Below, in pieces: positions 1 to 7,546 of a DNA stretch of 64,000 nucleotides. This stretch comes from Pseudomonas donghuensis (GTDB lineage Bacteria > Pseudomonadota > Gammaproteobacteria > Pseudomonadales > Pseudomonadaceae), in assembly GCF_000259195.1 (NCBI RefSeq), contig NZ_JH650763.1:160592-224591 (forward strand). The letters are read 5' to 3'. Within the stretch, counting starts at the first letter, position 1; each line of letters begins with the position of its first letter. Below the pieces are notes generated by a model. It saw only the letters and a program-made list of their open reading frames with translations. It searched no databases and was not told the DNA's origin. A program made the position numbers and the translations under genes.

Positions 1-2
1 TT

Positions 3-212
3 CTTTCTAATGGGTGTTCGACGGTCATTGCCTCGCCTTGGCCGGTCGAAGCAATGGTCGCAGCCAGCTGGGCGCCAAAGTTCCTAAAGCACTGGAAGTC
101 AGGCAAGACCGCCATTCAGGCCTGCCATGATGCCAACAAGGAAATTAGTGGTGATCCTTCTCGAACTTTGGCGATGAATCTTTACGGAGATCCCTGTCAG
201 ACCTGGTCGTAG
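3..212 (+). CDS. C-terminal end of a CHAT-like protein (partial, runs off the left edge)
   Basis: An open frame enters from the left edge and stops with TAG at 210-212, giving 69 residues. It carries the motif run TVIASPWPVEA, then W..KFLKHWKSG, then ANKEI, and ends in LAMNLYGDPCQTW. This order resembles, from memory, the end of CHAT-domain (caspase-like) proteins: VIASPWP near the catalytic region, then a conserved 'DP.R.LAM.ly.DP' tail. CHAT proteins act as proteases or as effector modules in conflict systems. The catalytic His/Cys are outside the window, so activity cannot be judged. It converges on the NTPase gene at 521-4492. Family assignment is moderate; that it is a real coding end is likely. 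Confidence 0.5.
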   Translation, partial: LSNGCSTVIASPWPVEAMVAASWAPKFLKHWKSGKTAIQACHDANKEISGDPSRTLAMNLYGDPCQTWS

Positions 213-255
213 CCCAGTGGCGCTAACGCTTTTTGGATTGTGCAGGCGAACGTTT

Positions 256-376
256 GTAAGCGTACGGCGGACACCTACCCGATCCCAAGCATAAGGGTGA
301 TGGTGTCCACCTAAAAATACGTGGATACCATCACCCTTATGCTTGGGATCGGAGGGTGAGTTCGCCGGACGCTTAC
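256..376. mobile_element. IS66-like palindromic remnant (MITE-like)
   Basis: The stretch begins with GTAAGCGTACGGCG and ends with CGCCGGACGCTTAC, its imperfect reverse complement. Both match the GTAAGCG-type ends known for IS66-family elements. Between them lie 32-bp arms (279-310 and 321-352) with one mismatch, around a 10-nt A-rich loop. There is no transposase. The flanking octamers (248-255 and 377-384) do not match, so the 8-bp target duplication expected of IS66 elements is not visible. It may be a decayed MITE or two element ends brought together by deletion. Whether it also ends transcription between the two convergent genes is open. Confidence 0.5.
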
Positions 377-520
377 TATGGGTCTACCCGTGGCAGTTCT
401 AGATGGCAAATAACAAAAGCCAATGCTGAGGGTCAGAGAGAGCGAAGCATTAATTTTTCCGGAAGGAGCGGAGCATTTGTAGGTTCTCAAATGGTAACAA
501 GTCCCTTTCTCGCTCCCTAC

Positions 521-3500
521 TCATTCCGAGATTCGCTCGCCTAGCCGCTTACGCGCGTACTCCCGCAGCGCAACCGAGCCTAAATCGTCGAGGACCGAGA
601 ACGGCAGCAGCTCTGATGTATCGAGTATCCGGCGCGCGGGGTGGCCGGGTTCAAGGAGGTCTAGAATTTGATCGGCGATTTTACGATCACGTGTTGCCAT
701 TGCGCTTGCGCCGACAAGGAGTAGGACTTGGCGACGGTTGACGCTAGCAACGCTGGTGAAAAGTTTCAGGGCGACGTCGGAGGTAGCGTGCGCGCCGACT
801 AAATGGGCTGCGTGAGCGGCCAATATCGGCGGTAAATCAGTCAGAAAGGTTGGGGCTAGATGCTCGGTGACGCTCGGATCGAGGATTGCCGCATCAGCGA
901 GCGCTACGAGAGCATCGAGGCGGATCCATCGTGACTCTCTGAGACTGACGAGGTTCGAGATCTTCTGCTGGATCTTGGAGCTGCACTTATTCGCTGCGAC
1001 TATCAGAGCGATTTGGCTGAGGGCTCTGTCGCTGGTAGTACTGGCAAGATCAAGGAGCATTTCGCCGACGGGATCCACCAAAGATGCATAGTTTGCGAGA
1101 GCAATCACCGCCTCTTGGGCAATGGTGTAAGTATCCCGGACAGAAGTATGGTAATCGGCACTTGACCATTGGTCGTGCGTCAATCCTAGAAGTGTCTTCT
1201 GGTGATCGGGGTGCGGCCTCTCGCGGATGACCGAAACAACTGCACGCCGTACTCTTGCGCTGGGGTCGGATGACAAAGCCAAAAGAGATGCGGGCAGCGG
1301 ATCTGACAAGGATGATGCAAGGTGGAGGAGCGCGGCGTGCCGGGCATCCGCCCGATTGTGCCGCAGCGAGCGCTCGACCAGCGCGATGTCGCCGATCTCA
1401 ATCGCCACTTTAGTCGCCGCGAGAGCATCATCCTTACTCTTCGCGATTGCGAGCCAGAACTCGACGCCCGGCGCAGCATTGCCACCATTCGCAACGATCA
1501 CTGGCACGACTAGGCCGAGCGTTTCCGAATCTAGTCCCAGGACGTTCTCGGTTAGAATCTTGAGCGCGTTAGGCCCCACACTTCCAGGGCCACTGTGGTC
1601 CGACGGGAAAGCACTGATGATTTCGACTAGCTCGACTGGAAGGTGGTCGGTGATCTGTTCCCGCGCTGCCGCTCGATCCTTGACATTGATCTGGTAGCTG
1701 GCGCGGTCGATATCGGCGAGCAACATAAGCTGCTTGCTAGGCTTAGCGGAAAGGCTGTTGATCTCGTTGACCAGAAGACCTGGCACTCTAGCTAATGCAG
1801 TCTGAGTGAGCGCCTTGCGTAGGTCGACTGCCATCACACCATCCGCAATCCTTCTCGCTAGCCTATGAACGACTTCAGGCAGCCAATTTTGCCCGAGAGC
1901 CTCCCAGACCTCGGGTTCGGCATCAAGCTCCTTCGCACACGTGACGATAGCGTCGAATTCGGCAGGCGAGGCATGAGTGTTGTTCAAGCGCAGATCTCGC
2001 GCCCAGGGGAAAACCAACTCAGCCATGCGGGGGTGCTCAGCAATAGCCTTCCAGGCTCCAATGGAGCGCAGATGCCGAATATAAACTTCGATGAATACGC
2101 CCGAGGTGTAGCCATCTTCCTCGTGGCTCCATTGCATCGCCTCTTCGACAGCAGCGTCGCGCTCACCATCCTCAATTGCACGCCACTCTTCCGCGTAGGA
2201 TAGGTCATAGCCGCGCTTAATCGCGGCGAGGTGGTCGAGCGCGGAATCAACGATAATTTCGTAGCCGACCAGATCTCGGATCGCGCCCGTAGCGACCGCT
2301 TTTGCGTTCGTCTCGTAGCCGTTGCCGACCATATGTCGAGCCGCATCCAGATAGGCTGGGGTGAGATTGGGTGCGATACGGTCGAGGCGTGCGGCAAACT
2401 GATCCCCATAACTCCCTCGCTCGAACCCCAACTTTTCTCGGATGAAACGAGCGGCGACCACGGCGGAGCGCGGGTCTGCCGAAACCCCGGCGTACCAGTC
2501 GTCGTCAAACACTGGTGGTCTCCAGCTGTCGATGAAGAACGATGCGCCACGCTGAGTTCCTTTGAGCAGCCAATAGGCTACGCGGCTCGGTATCGACGCC
2601 GTAGAGCCGACTTCTGAAGCGAGCTCGAGTAGGTTGGGGAAATCCGAGGCTGGGTCGATCAGGCCTTCGTCGAGCCAGGCATCTATGGCGGCCTGGCTGG
2701 ATTCGTCAATCTGGAAAGGGGCATCGATTTTACGTTGCGCGACGAAGTTGCGTGTCGCCTCAAAGACGCGAGCAGCGGTTTCCATGCCCCAGACGCGATT
2801 TTCAATGGGCAGACGTGTCAATGCCAAGATCAAGGTCTGGATCGCACCCTCGCTGCGCAGCCAGTGACAAGTTAGAAAGAGTTCGACCCCCTGTCGCACG
2901 CTCGGATGGGTGAAGGAAATCGTACGCAACGGCTGGCGCAGGTGTCGTGCCGCGACCATACGATCAATCAACTTGTCTAAGCCCTCGCCTAGATCGCGAT
3001 CTAGCGGGCGCAAAGATCGTTGCAGAGGACTGAGTTGGCTCCTGTCGAACTGATTCCGGGCCGCTAGCAAAGCCCAAACGATAGCTGCGATTCCCGATGA
3101 GTCGCTGGCCTCCAGGGCTCTTACTACAACGCCGCCCACCGCGTCTCGATGAGCTTGCTCAAGTAATCGCCGGGAGAATGCGTGATCGCTCTCCTCAAGT
3201 TCTGGCCCCTGCGCCATCTGCTGAAAGTAAAGATCAATCTCGAAAGGGGTCTCGAGTTCGGCCAGTACAGCCTTGCGAAATGCGTAGGCCTTTGGCTGCA
3301 AAGCCGGCGGGAGCTGGTCCGTGCGACTGTCATATATTTCGCGAAGCTGGCCGCTGCGATATTGCGCGGCATCTAGTTCGACAGACCACTGACTCAGCAC
3401 TTCCTGAGCTTTGCCCATGATGTCGCTACGCGATGTGATCACAAATTGATGGTTGGACGAGGCCTTGGCTAGCAAGCGAGGTAGCTGCTCGGTCCAGCTA

Positions 3501-4492
3501 TCCGCGCCTTCTCGCAGTCGATACTGGCCCCACGGGTCCTCAATGTAAAAAAGCGTCGGTCCGCGATCAATGAGCTTCCTCGCACTGGTCGGAGTGTCGT
3601 CGGCGCCGAGCGTTACCACTTCCAGGCTTCCGTCGCGCTGTCGTGCGAGCTCGCATAATCTGAGCGCGGCCTGCGTTTTGCCTGTGCCCGACGGACCACG
3701 GATCACGATGGCTCCCTTGTCTGTCAGTTGCTCAACCATGTCGTGAAAGTTCGTTGGCGGGACGAAATGCTCTAGGCTAGCAAGGCTTGAAAGGAACCCA
3801 TCATGTTCACGCACGATCGCCAAGAGATCCTCGCGGGTCCAAACTCCGGGGACCGCCCCACGGGTGCGCCGCTTTGCTTCAGAGCGCAGCTTGGCGAGAA
3901 GTCTATCTTGGTTCGGCCGAGGTACGTGTAGCAAGTCCGACATCAGTTCCCGTAGCACCGAAGTGAGGAGTTTTTCCGTAAGGCCGCCCCAGATCGCGAC
4001 ACGGCCTTCTGGCGACTTCTTGAGCGTATCTTTGAGAATGCTAGGAAATTCACCTTTGTCAGCCGCTTCTTCAAAACCTTGGACCAAGAGGCCTCGGGCG
4101 ACACCTTTGACGCTGGCAGTGGTGACGAGCAGATAGCGCGTGTCAGGATCGTCAAGATGGTGAAGAGCCTCGCGACGGCCACCAGGCTTGTCGGAACCAT
4201 GCTTCAGTAGCCTTATGAAATCGTCAATCGACCAAGGCTCGCCTGTATTGCGTTTGATCTGCACTACAAGCTTATAGCCGCCGGCGACCATTGCGCTTGG
4301 CTGCATTCGTCCCGGAACAGTGGGTTCGAGATCGACCTCGAGATCCTCCTCGTTAACGGGCTCAAGCACCAAGCGGGTGGCGGCCTTAGAGATCAGCAGC
4401 AGCTGAAAAGCGGCGAGGATCGAGACATCAAGTTGATAGTCGAAGCCGAGCTGTGCAGCGGCGGCGCCACGGATTGAAGCTGTCGCACTCAT
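521..4492 (-). CDS. STAND-type P-loop NTPase with N-terminal Cap4-like nuclease (candidate Avs-like defence protein)
   Basis: 1323 residues. The N-terminus (about 10-130) has GFDYQ, EPVNEEDLEVDLE (44-56) and VQIKR (77-81), the E...DLE...QxK spacing of a PD-(D/E)XK nuclease of the Cap4/DUF4297 type. A P-loop domain follows: Walker A GPSGTGKT at 266-273, Walker B-like TLFYIEDP near 313-320, and the STAND sensor-like VITSRSD near 351-357. The remaining ~850 residues are helical, with HEAT-like units near the end (DARHAALLHLASSLSDP, ARVRRAVVSVI). This nuclease-STAND-repeat order is that of antiviral Avs proteins, where the repeats sense a phage protein and the nuclease is released; that role here is inference. 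At 1323 residues it is shorter than typical Avs3. The start has an AGGGGA-type ribosome binding site upstream. It stands alone, convergent with the CHAT-like gene. Confidence 0.7.
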   Translation of the reverse strand: MSATASIRGAAAAQLGFDYQLDVSILAAFQLLLISKAATRLVLEPVNEEDLEVDLEPTVPGRMQPSAMVAGGYKLVVQIKRNTGEPWSIDDFIRLLKHGSDKPGGRREALHHLDDPDTRYLLVTTASVKGVARGLLVQGFEEAADKGEFPSILKDTLKKSPEGRVAIWGGLTEKLLTSVLRELMSDLLHVPRPNQDRLLAKLRSEAKRRTRGAVPGVWTREDLLAIVREHDGFLSSLASLEHFVPPTNFHDMVEQLTDKGAIVIRGPSGTGKTQAALRLCELARQRDGSLEVVTLGADDTPTSARKLIDRGPTLFYIEDPWGQYRLREGADSWTEQLPRLLAKASSNHQFVITSRSDIMGKAQEVLSQWSVELDAAQYRSGQLREIYDSRTDQLPPALQPKAYAFRKAVLAELETPFEIDLYFQQMAQGPELEESDHAFSRRLLEQAHRDAVGGVVVRALEASDSSGIAAIVWALLAARNQFDRSQLSPLQRSLRPLDRDLGEGLDKLIDRMVAARHLRQPLRTISFTHPSVRQGVELFLTCHWLRSEGAIQTLILALTRLPIENRVWGMETAARVFEATRNFVAQRKIDAPFQIDESSQAAIDAWLDEGLIDPASDFPNLLELASEVGSTASIPSRVAYWLLKGTQRGASFFIDSWRPPVFDDDWYAGVSADPRSAVVAARFIREKLGFERGSYGDQFAARLDRIAPNLTPAYLDAARHMVGNGYETNAKAVATGAIRDLVGYEIIVDSALDHLAAIKRGYDLSYAEEWRAIEDGERDAAVEEAMQWSHEEDGYTSGVFIEVYIRHLRSIGAWKAIAEHPRMAELVFPWARDLRLNNTHASPAEFDAIVTCAKELDAEPEVWEALGQNWLPEVVHRLARRIADGVMAVDLRKALTQTALARVPGLLVNEINSLSAKPSKQLMLLADIDRASYQINVKDRAAAREQITDHLPVELVEIISAFPSDHSGPGSVGPNALKILTENVLGLDSETLGLVVPVIVANGGNAAPGVEFWLAIAKSKDDALAATKVAIEIGDIALVERSLRHNRADARHAALLHLASSLSDPLPASLLALSSDPSARVRRAVVSVIRERPHPDHQKTLLGLTHDQWSSADYHTSVRDTYTIAQEAVIALANYASLVDPVGEMLLDLASTTSDRALSQIALIVAANKCSSKIQQKISNLVSLRESRWIRLDALVALADAAILDPSVTEHLAPTFLTDLPPILAAHAAHLVGAHATSDVALKLFTSVASVNRRQVLLLVGASAMATRDRKIADQILDLLEPGHPARRILDTSELLPFSVLDDLGSVALREYARKRLGERISE

Positions 4493-4615
4493 TAACCGTT
4501 TGTCCCCTTTCCGTTACGTCCAAAATATTCATCTCGACCCCAAGTAGTCTCGCTTGGCCATTCAGCTCTAAGGGTCTACGGACGACAATTTTCGCAGCTA
4601 CCTCACGCAGAGGTA

Positions 4616-4643
4616 TTGACACAAAATCACAGATGCCTATGCT
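4616..4643 (+). promoter_or_regulatory. Candidate sigma-70 promoter for the Sel1/zinc-finger pair
   Basis: TTGACA at 4616-4621 and TATGCT at 4638-4643 are separated by 16 bp. Transcription would start about 130 nt before the ATG at 4784. The rest of 4493-4783 holds no convincing gene. Confidence 0.45.
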
Positions 4644-4783
4644 AGACAAGTCGCGTAGGCCACAAGACACGGGATCTGAGCCGCACCCGCCCCATGATGC
4701 ACTGGCCAGACAATCAGTGAATAAAGCACCGCCCCCTTGCGGCAGGGCCTGTGCTAACTATTGTCTAAAATTAGAGTGCAATC

Positions 4784-5977
4784 ATGTCCCAATCATCCTC
4801 CCCTCGTATCCCTCGCTGGCTTCGTGAACAACGTGAGCAGCATAAGCAAAATCGCACCTTCAACTCGGACTACCTGATTCTGCCTGATGGTAATTCGGTC
4901 GGGGATCTCCGGCGTGCAGGCACGGACGTCGACGTCTACTGCCTAGGTCGCTTCGAGACCTCTCTGGATCACTTGATAGAGGACGCTCGACAGCGCTTCG
5001 AATTCATGACCGATGCCGCAGTCTATTTGTTTGGGGGCATCATTGCCGCCATCAAGCTTGGCGAACCCGGGGTCCTTCACAAAGATCGCCTGCAGATGGT
5101 AGAGCGCGACCTGCTCGCCTGCGCCCAACAAGATTACGTCGACGCCAAAATGCAGCTGGGTCTGCTCTATTGCTCAGCGGGTAAGTACTTCGGGCATACT
5201 GAAGAAGAGGGCCTGACCTGGATGTTAAGAGCCTTCAATAGCAAGCACTCCGATGCGCCGTCCGAGCTGGGTAACTACTACCTGCGTAAAGAGCGCTGGG
5301 ACAAAGCGGCGTCCTTCCTGCGCAAGGGCGACAAGCGAAAATGTGCGATGTCAGCGTTCAGGCTGGCTCAGATGTACCATCAAGGTGCCGGGCCTATTGA
5401 GCAAAGCACCCAGAAGGCCTTCAAGCTCTACGGGCAAGCCTCCATGCGCGGGTATCCAGAAGCGACAGTCGAGATGGTCGAGCTGTTCTTGACCGATCCT
5501 CAGGCTTTTCCACTGCCTGCAACACCAGAGGAACTGCTCCACGAGGCAATCAAGGACGGTTTTCCTAAGGCCATGTTCTGGCTTGCGGACATGTTCGAGA
5601 ACGGCCAACACGTTCAGCAGGATCTCAGCGAGGCTGTGAGGCTGTACAAGCAGGCCGCAGACCTGGGACTAGCGGCAGCCGAACTCAAGATGGGCAACAT
5701 CCACGACGAGAGCCACCACGACGCATTCACCACGTATAAGGATGATGAGCAAGCAGTCCACTGGTACGAGCGGGCTGCAAAAAACCCAGAAAACGATGAG
5801 GTACGTAAGCGTGCCTTCCTCGCGCTAGGCGATATCGGAATGAGGGCAGAGCGGTACGAGCAGGCCCGTGGCTGTTTTCTGAACGCTGTTCATTTTGGGT
5901 CAGTGACAGGCCACCATCTCGCTGCACAGGCAGCTCATCTTCACAACGCTCAGCAACGCAGCAAAGGGGACAAATAA
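4784..5977 (+). CDS. Sel1/TPR-like repeat protein
   Basis: 397 residues, no signal peptide and no membrane segment, so cytoplasmic. From about residue 120 onward it is built of Sel1-like helical pairs: A.MQLGLLY, APSELGNYYL, AFRLAQMYHQGAG, KAFKLYGQASMRGYPEA, KAMFWLADMFENGQ, EAVRLYKQAADLGLAAAELKMGNI, QAVHWYERAAKN. Such repeats form a protein-binding scaffold. The first ~100 residues are basic (WLREQREQHKQNR) and not recognised. It is followed after 1 nt by a DnaJ-type zinc-finger gene, so the two are almost certainly co-translated, and it lies next to a defence-type NTPase. Function unknown; a role as sensor or adaptor is inference. Confidence 0.75.
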   Translation: MSQSSSPRIPRWLREQREQHKQNRTFNSDYLILPDGNSVGDLRRAGTDVDVYCLGRFETSLDHLIEDARQRFEFMTDAAVYLFGGIIAAIKLGEPGVLHKDRLQMVERDLLACAQQDYVDAKMQLGLLYCSAGKYFGHTEEEGLTWMLRAFNSKHSDAPSELGNYYLRKERWDKAASFLRKGDKRKCAMSAFRLAQMYHQGAGPIEQSTQKAFKLYGQASMRGYPEATVEMVELFLTDPQAFPLPATPEELLHEAIKDGFPKAMFWLADMFENGQHVQQDLSEAVRLYKQAADLGLAAAELKMGNIHDESHHDAFTTYKDDEQAVHWYERAAKNPENDEVRKRAFLALGDIGMRAERYEQARGCFLNAVHFGSVTGHHLAAQAAHLHNAQQRSKGDK

Positions 5978-5978
5978 C

Positions 5979-6374
5979 ATGACCAGACTTATCGCTTGCC
6001 CCCACTGCGTAGACGGCTACACCAGCTGCCCTGTTTGCCAAGGAGGCCGGGCACTGGTCACCTGCCCAGACTGTGGCGGTGACGGCTGCTGGTACGATCC
6101 GGATGCCGAAAAACTGCGTGAATGCAACCGCTGCGAGGGAGAAGGCGCGGTTGACTCAGACGCCTGTGGCCACTGCGGCGGTCAAGGCTCGGTTCTCTGC
6201 ATGCCTTGCCATGGAACAGGCTCGCTAACCGAGGACGATTGTCAGACCTGCGGCGGAACAGAGGAAGTTACCTGCCGGCTTTGTCATGGTTCCGGAGAAG
6301 GGGGCGATGAAAACGACAGTCTCTGTGGACGATGTGACGGCTCGGGCCTTGAGAGCTGCCCTGCCTGTACGTAA
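5979..6374 (+). CDS. Stand-alone DnaJ-type CxxCxGxG zinc-finger protein
   Basis: 131 residues made almost wholly of DnaJ central-domain zinc motifs. About ten CxxC units are visible, among them CPHC, CPVCQGG, CPDCGGDG, CNRCEGEG, CGHCGGQG, CMPCHGTG, CRLCHGSG and CGRCDGSG, ending in CPAC. Pairs of these bind zinc in DnaJ, where they hold unfolded clients. There is no J domain and no DnaJ substrate domain. The ATG lies 1 nt after the stop of the Sel1-repeat gene, and its AGGGGA ribosome binding site is inside that gene's end, so translation is coupled. A strong terminator follows. It may be the partner of the Sel1 protein; function unknown. Confidence 0.75.
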   Translation: MTRLIACPHCVDGYTSCPVCQGGRALVTCPDCGGDGCWYDPDAEKLRECNRCEGEGAVDSDACGHCGGQGSVLCMPCHGTGSLTEDDCQTCGGTEEVTCRLCHGSGEGGDENDSLCGRCDGSGLESCPACT

Positions 6375-6392
6375 GGACGTCTGAGTAGGAAG

Positions 6393-6424
6393 AAGCCGGT
6401 GAGAGCAAACTCATCGGCTTTTTT
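6393..6424 (+). terminator. Rho-independent terminator after the Sel1/zinc-finger pair
   Basis: AAGCCGGTGAG (6393-6403) pairs with CTCATCGGCTT (6410-6420) over a 6-nt loop with one G-T pair, and runs into six T's. Confidence 0.85.
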
Positions 6425-6538
6425 AAATCCGCTTTCTTGCAAGCGTTAAAGGAGCTTCAGCACCTTCTCCAAGGCATTGAGCGTTCCAGGCATGAAGACA
6501 GCTCTACTCTTCTGGGCGAGCACATCGCCCAGCTCGCT

Positions 6539-6760
6539 CTACCGATGCCGGTAGCCGTCCCAGGCCCTCCAGCCGCCAAACGAAGCGTAACCCAGCACAT
6601 TGTCGTGTACGCCTACGACGACCAGTACCGGGTAGCTCACGCGTGATCTGTCAGAAAACCAGGCTTGGTGGTTGTCGGTATCAACCTTCTGCTCGTTCCA
6701 AATGGCGGTGGAGGTCTCAACAGAATCGTTGTAGATGTCTGAGATCTCTTGGATGTGTCT
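6539..6760 (-). pseudogene. Fragment of a phosphinothricin/methionine sulfone N-acetyltransferase-like GNAT gene
   Basis: Read on the minus strand, 73 codons give IQEISDIYNDSVETSTAIWN, then QAWFSDRS, YPVLVVVG, NVLGYASFGGWRAWDGYRH and a TAG at 6539-6541. This follows, from memory, the first half of Pat/Pita-type acetyltransferases (IYNDAV..T.AIW, YP.LVA, VLGYAS.GDWR.F.G.R), which acetylate glutamate analogues. The usual start is gone (a stop codon lies at 6761-6763) and the acetyl-CoA binding half is missing. The frame continues past the stop to 6446 as about 30 residues (ending in MPGTLNALEKVLKLL) that I do not recognise. Any plus-strand reading here is antisense to this remnant. It is a decayed gene at the edge of the accessory segment. 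Confidence 0.7.
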
Positions 6761-7090
6761 CTACGCGGTGGTTGTACTCTGTGGACCAGGTCCTACAGCG
6801 GCTGTGGGAGCCCAAAACGGCTGACGCACAAGGGCGAAAAGCGCCAGCACGCAAGGGACGACTTTAGGGCTGTAACTCCTAGTGGCCAGCCACAAGAGGG
6901 TGAGGCTGGCAAAGGTTGCTGCCGAACCGCGCAAAGCCGCGTCGTTGCTGGCTGCGACAGTTTTAATTCTCCAGAGCATTGGGTGTCAGCACCAAAATCA
7001 GGTGGTGCGACAGTTTTGCGTTTCCTCCAAAGCAGGCTTGATGCCACGGAATCCCTGCATCCGCAGCGACAGTTTTAATTCTCTAAATTC
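6761..7090. repeat. Gene-free stretch with an 18-bp direct repeat and a partial third copy
   Basis: No supported gene is seen. GCGACAGTTTTAATTCTC occurs exactly at 6954-6971 and 7066-7083, and GCGACAGTTTT again at 7007-7017. TGTCAGCACC (6984-6993) is nearly inverted to the middle copy. Spaced repeats of this kind are found at the ends of IS21-family elements; that this is such a remnant is only a suggestion. 6780-6950 looks like low-information intergenic Pseudomonas sequence. Confidence 0.4.
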
Positions 7091-7092
7091 AG

Positions 7093-7115
7093 AACCCCCG
7101 TTTATCGGGGGTTTT
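7093..7115 (+). terminator. Rho-independent terminator
   Basis: AACCCCCG pairs with CGGGGGTT over the loop TTTAT and is followed by T's. It separates the repeat-rich segment from the hcn promoter region. Confidence 0.8.
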
Positions 7116-7153
7116 GTGTTTTTGTCGGTTTGTCCGGCAAGCAGGCCCATTAG

Positions 7154-7167
7154 CTGGCCTGGATCAA
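7154..7167 (+). promoter_or_regulatory. Candidate ANR box upstream of hcnA
   Basis: CTGGC-N4-ATCAA resembles the degenerate FNR/ANR site (TTGGC-N4-ATCAA) recalled for hcn promoters of other pseudomonads. It lies 65 bp before the hcnA ATG. One half is weak, so confidence is limited. Confidence 0.4.
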
Positions 7168-7215
7168 TAGTCCAGGCGCGTGCTTGGCATAGTGTGATCA
7201 GTCCATGTTTCTTTT

Positions 7216-7225
7216 TCACGGACGA
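7216..7225 (+). promoter_or_regulatory. RsmA/CsrA binding site overlapping the hcnA ribosome binding site
   Basis: TCACGGACGA fits the Rsm consensus (A/U)CANGGANG(U/A) at every position, and its GGA is the only ribosome binding site for the ATG at 7232. This is the arrangement known for Gac/Rsm control of hcnA, and it decides the start against the ATG at 7205. Confidence 0.75.
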
Positions 7226-7231
7226 AAAGCT

Positions 7232-7546
7232 ATGCAGACTCTGGAGCGAAAGCTAGATATCCAGCCCCTGTCGCGGGCGGACATGACCATCGAACTCAAC
7301 GGCCAGGCAGTCGATGTCGCCGCCGGTGAAACCGTGCTCAGCGTGCTCAACGCCGTAGGCCTGCGCCAGGTGGCGCGCAACGACCATGACCAGCTGACCG
7401 GGGCCTTCTGCGGCATGGGCGTCTGCCATTGCTGCCTGGTGTCGATCAACGGTCGGCCCAAGCGCCGCGCCTGCCAGACCGTGGTGCAACCCGGCATGCG
7501 GGTCGAAACCGGGACCAACCGCTTTGCCGGGCAGGAGGCACCATGA
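7232..7546 (+). CDS. hcnA: Hydrogen cyanide synthase subunit HcnA, [2Fe-2S] protein
   Basis: 104 residues from the ATG placed just after the Rsm/ribosome site. The [2Fe-2S] ligands are Cys60-X4-Cys65-X2-Cys68-X12-Cys81. IQPLSRADMTI and AFCGMGVCHCCLV are as I recall them in P. aeruginosa and P. protegens HcnA. With HcnB and HcnC it forms the membrane-associated enzyme that oxidises glycine to HCN and CO2, and HcnA passes electrons. The stop overlaps the hcnB start by 4 bp (ATGA). Related trios act as opine or D-amino-acid dehydrogenases, but similarity along the whole length and the regulatory site favour HCN synthase. Confidence 0.85.
   Translation: MQTLERKLDIQPLSRADMTIELNGQAVDVAAGETVLSVLNAVGLRQVARNDHDQLTGAFCGMGVCHCCLVSINGRPKRRACQTVVQPGMRVETGTNRFAGQEAP

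Noticed and set aside
356..544. 62-aa plus-strand frame beside the IS66-like palindrome
   Set aside because: It starts inside the palindrome, overlaps the NTPase gene end, and has no clear ribosome site or family.
6437..6646. 69-aa plus-strand frame
   Set aside because: It is antisense to the acetyltransferase remnant, which explains its sequence better.
6761..6979. 72-aa minus-strand frame with hydrophobic ending
   Set aside because: It looks like a translated intergenic repeat of pseudomonads; no ribosome site or conserved domain seen.
6954..7083. CRISPR-like array
   Set aside because: Only two full copies and one partial copy of a short repeat with unequal spacing; no cas genes.
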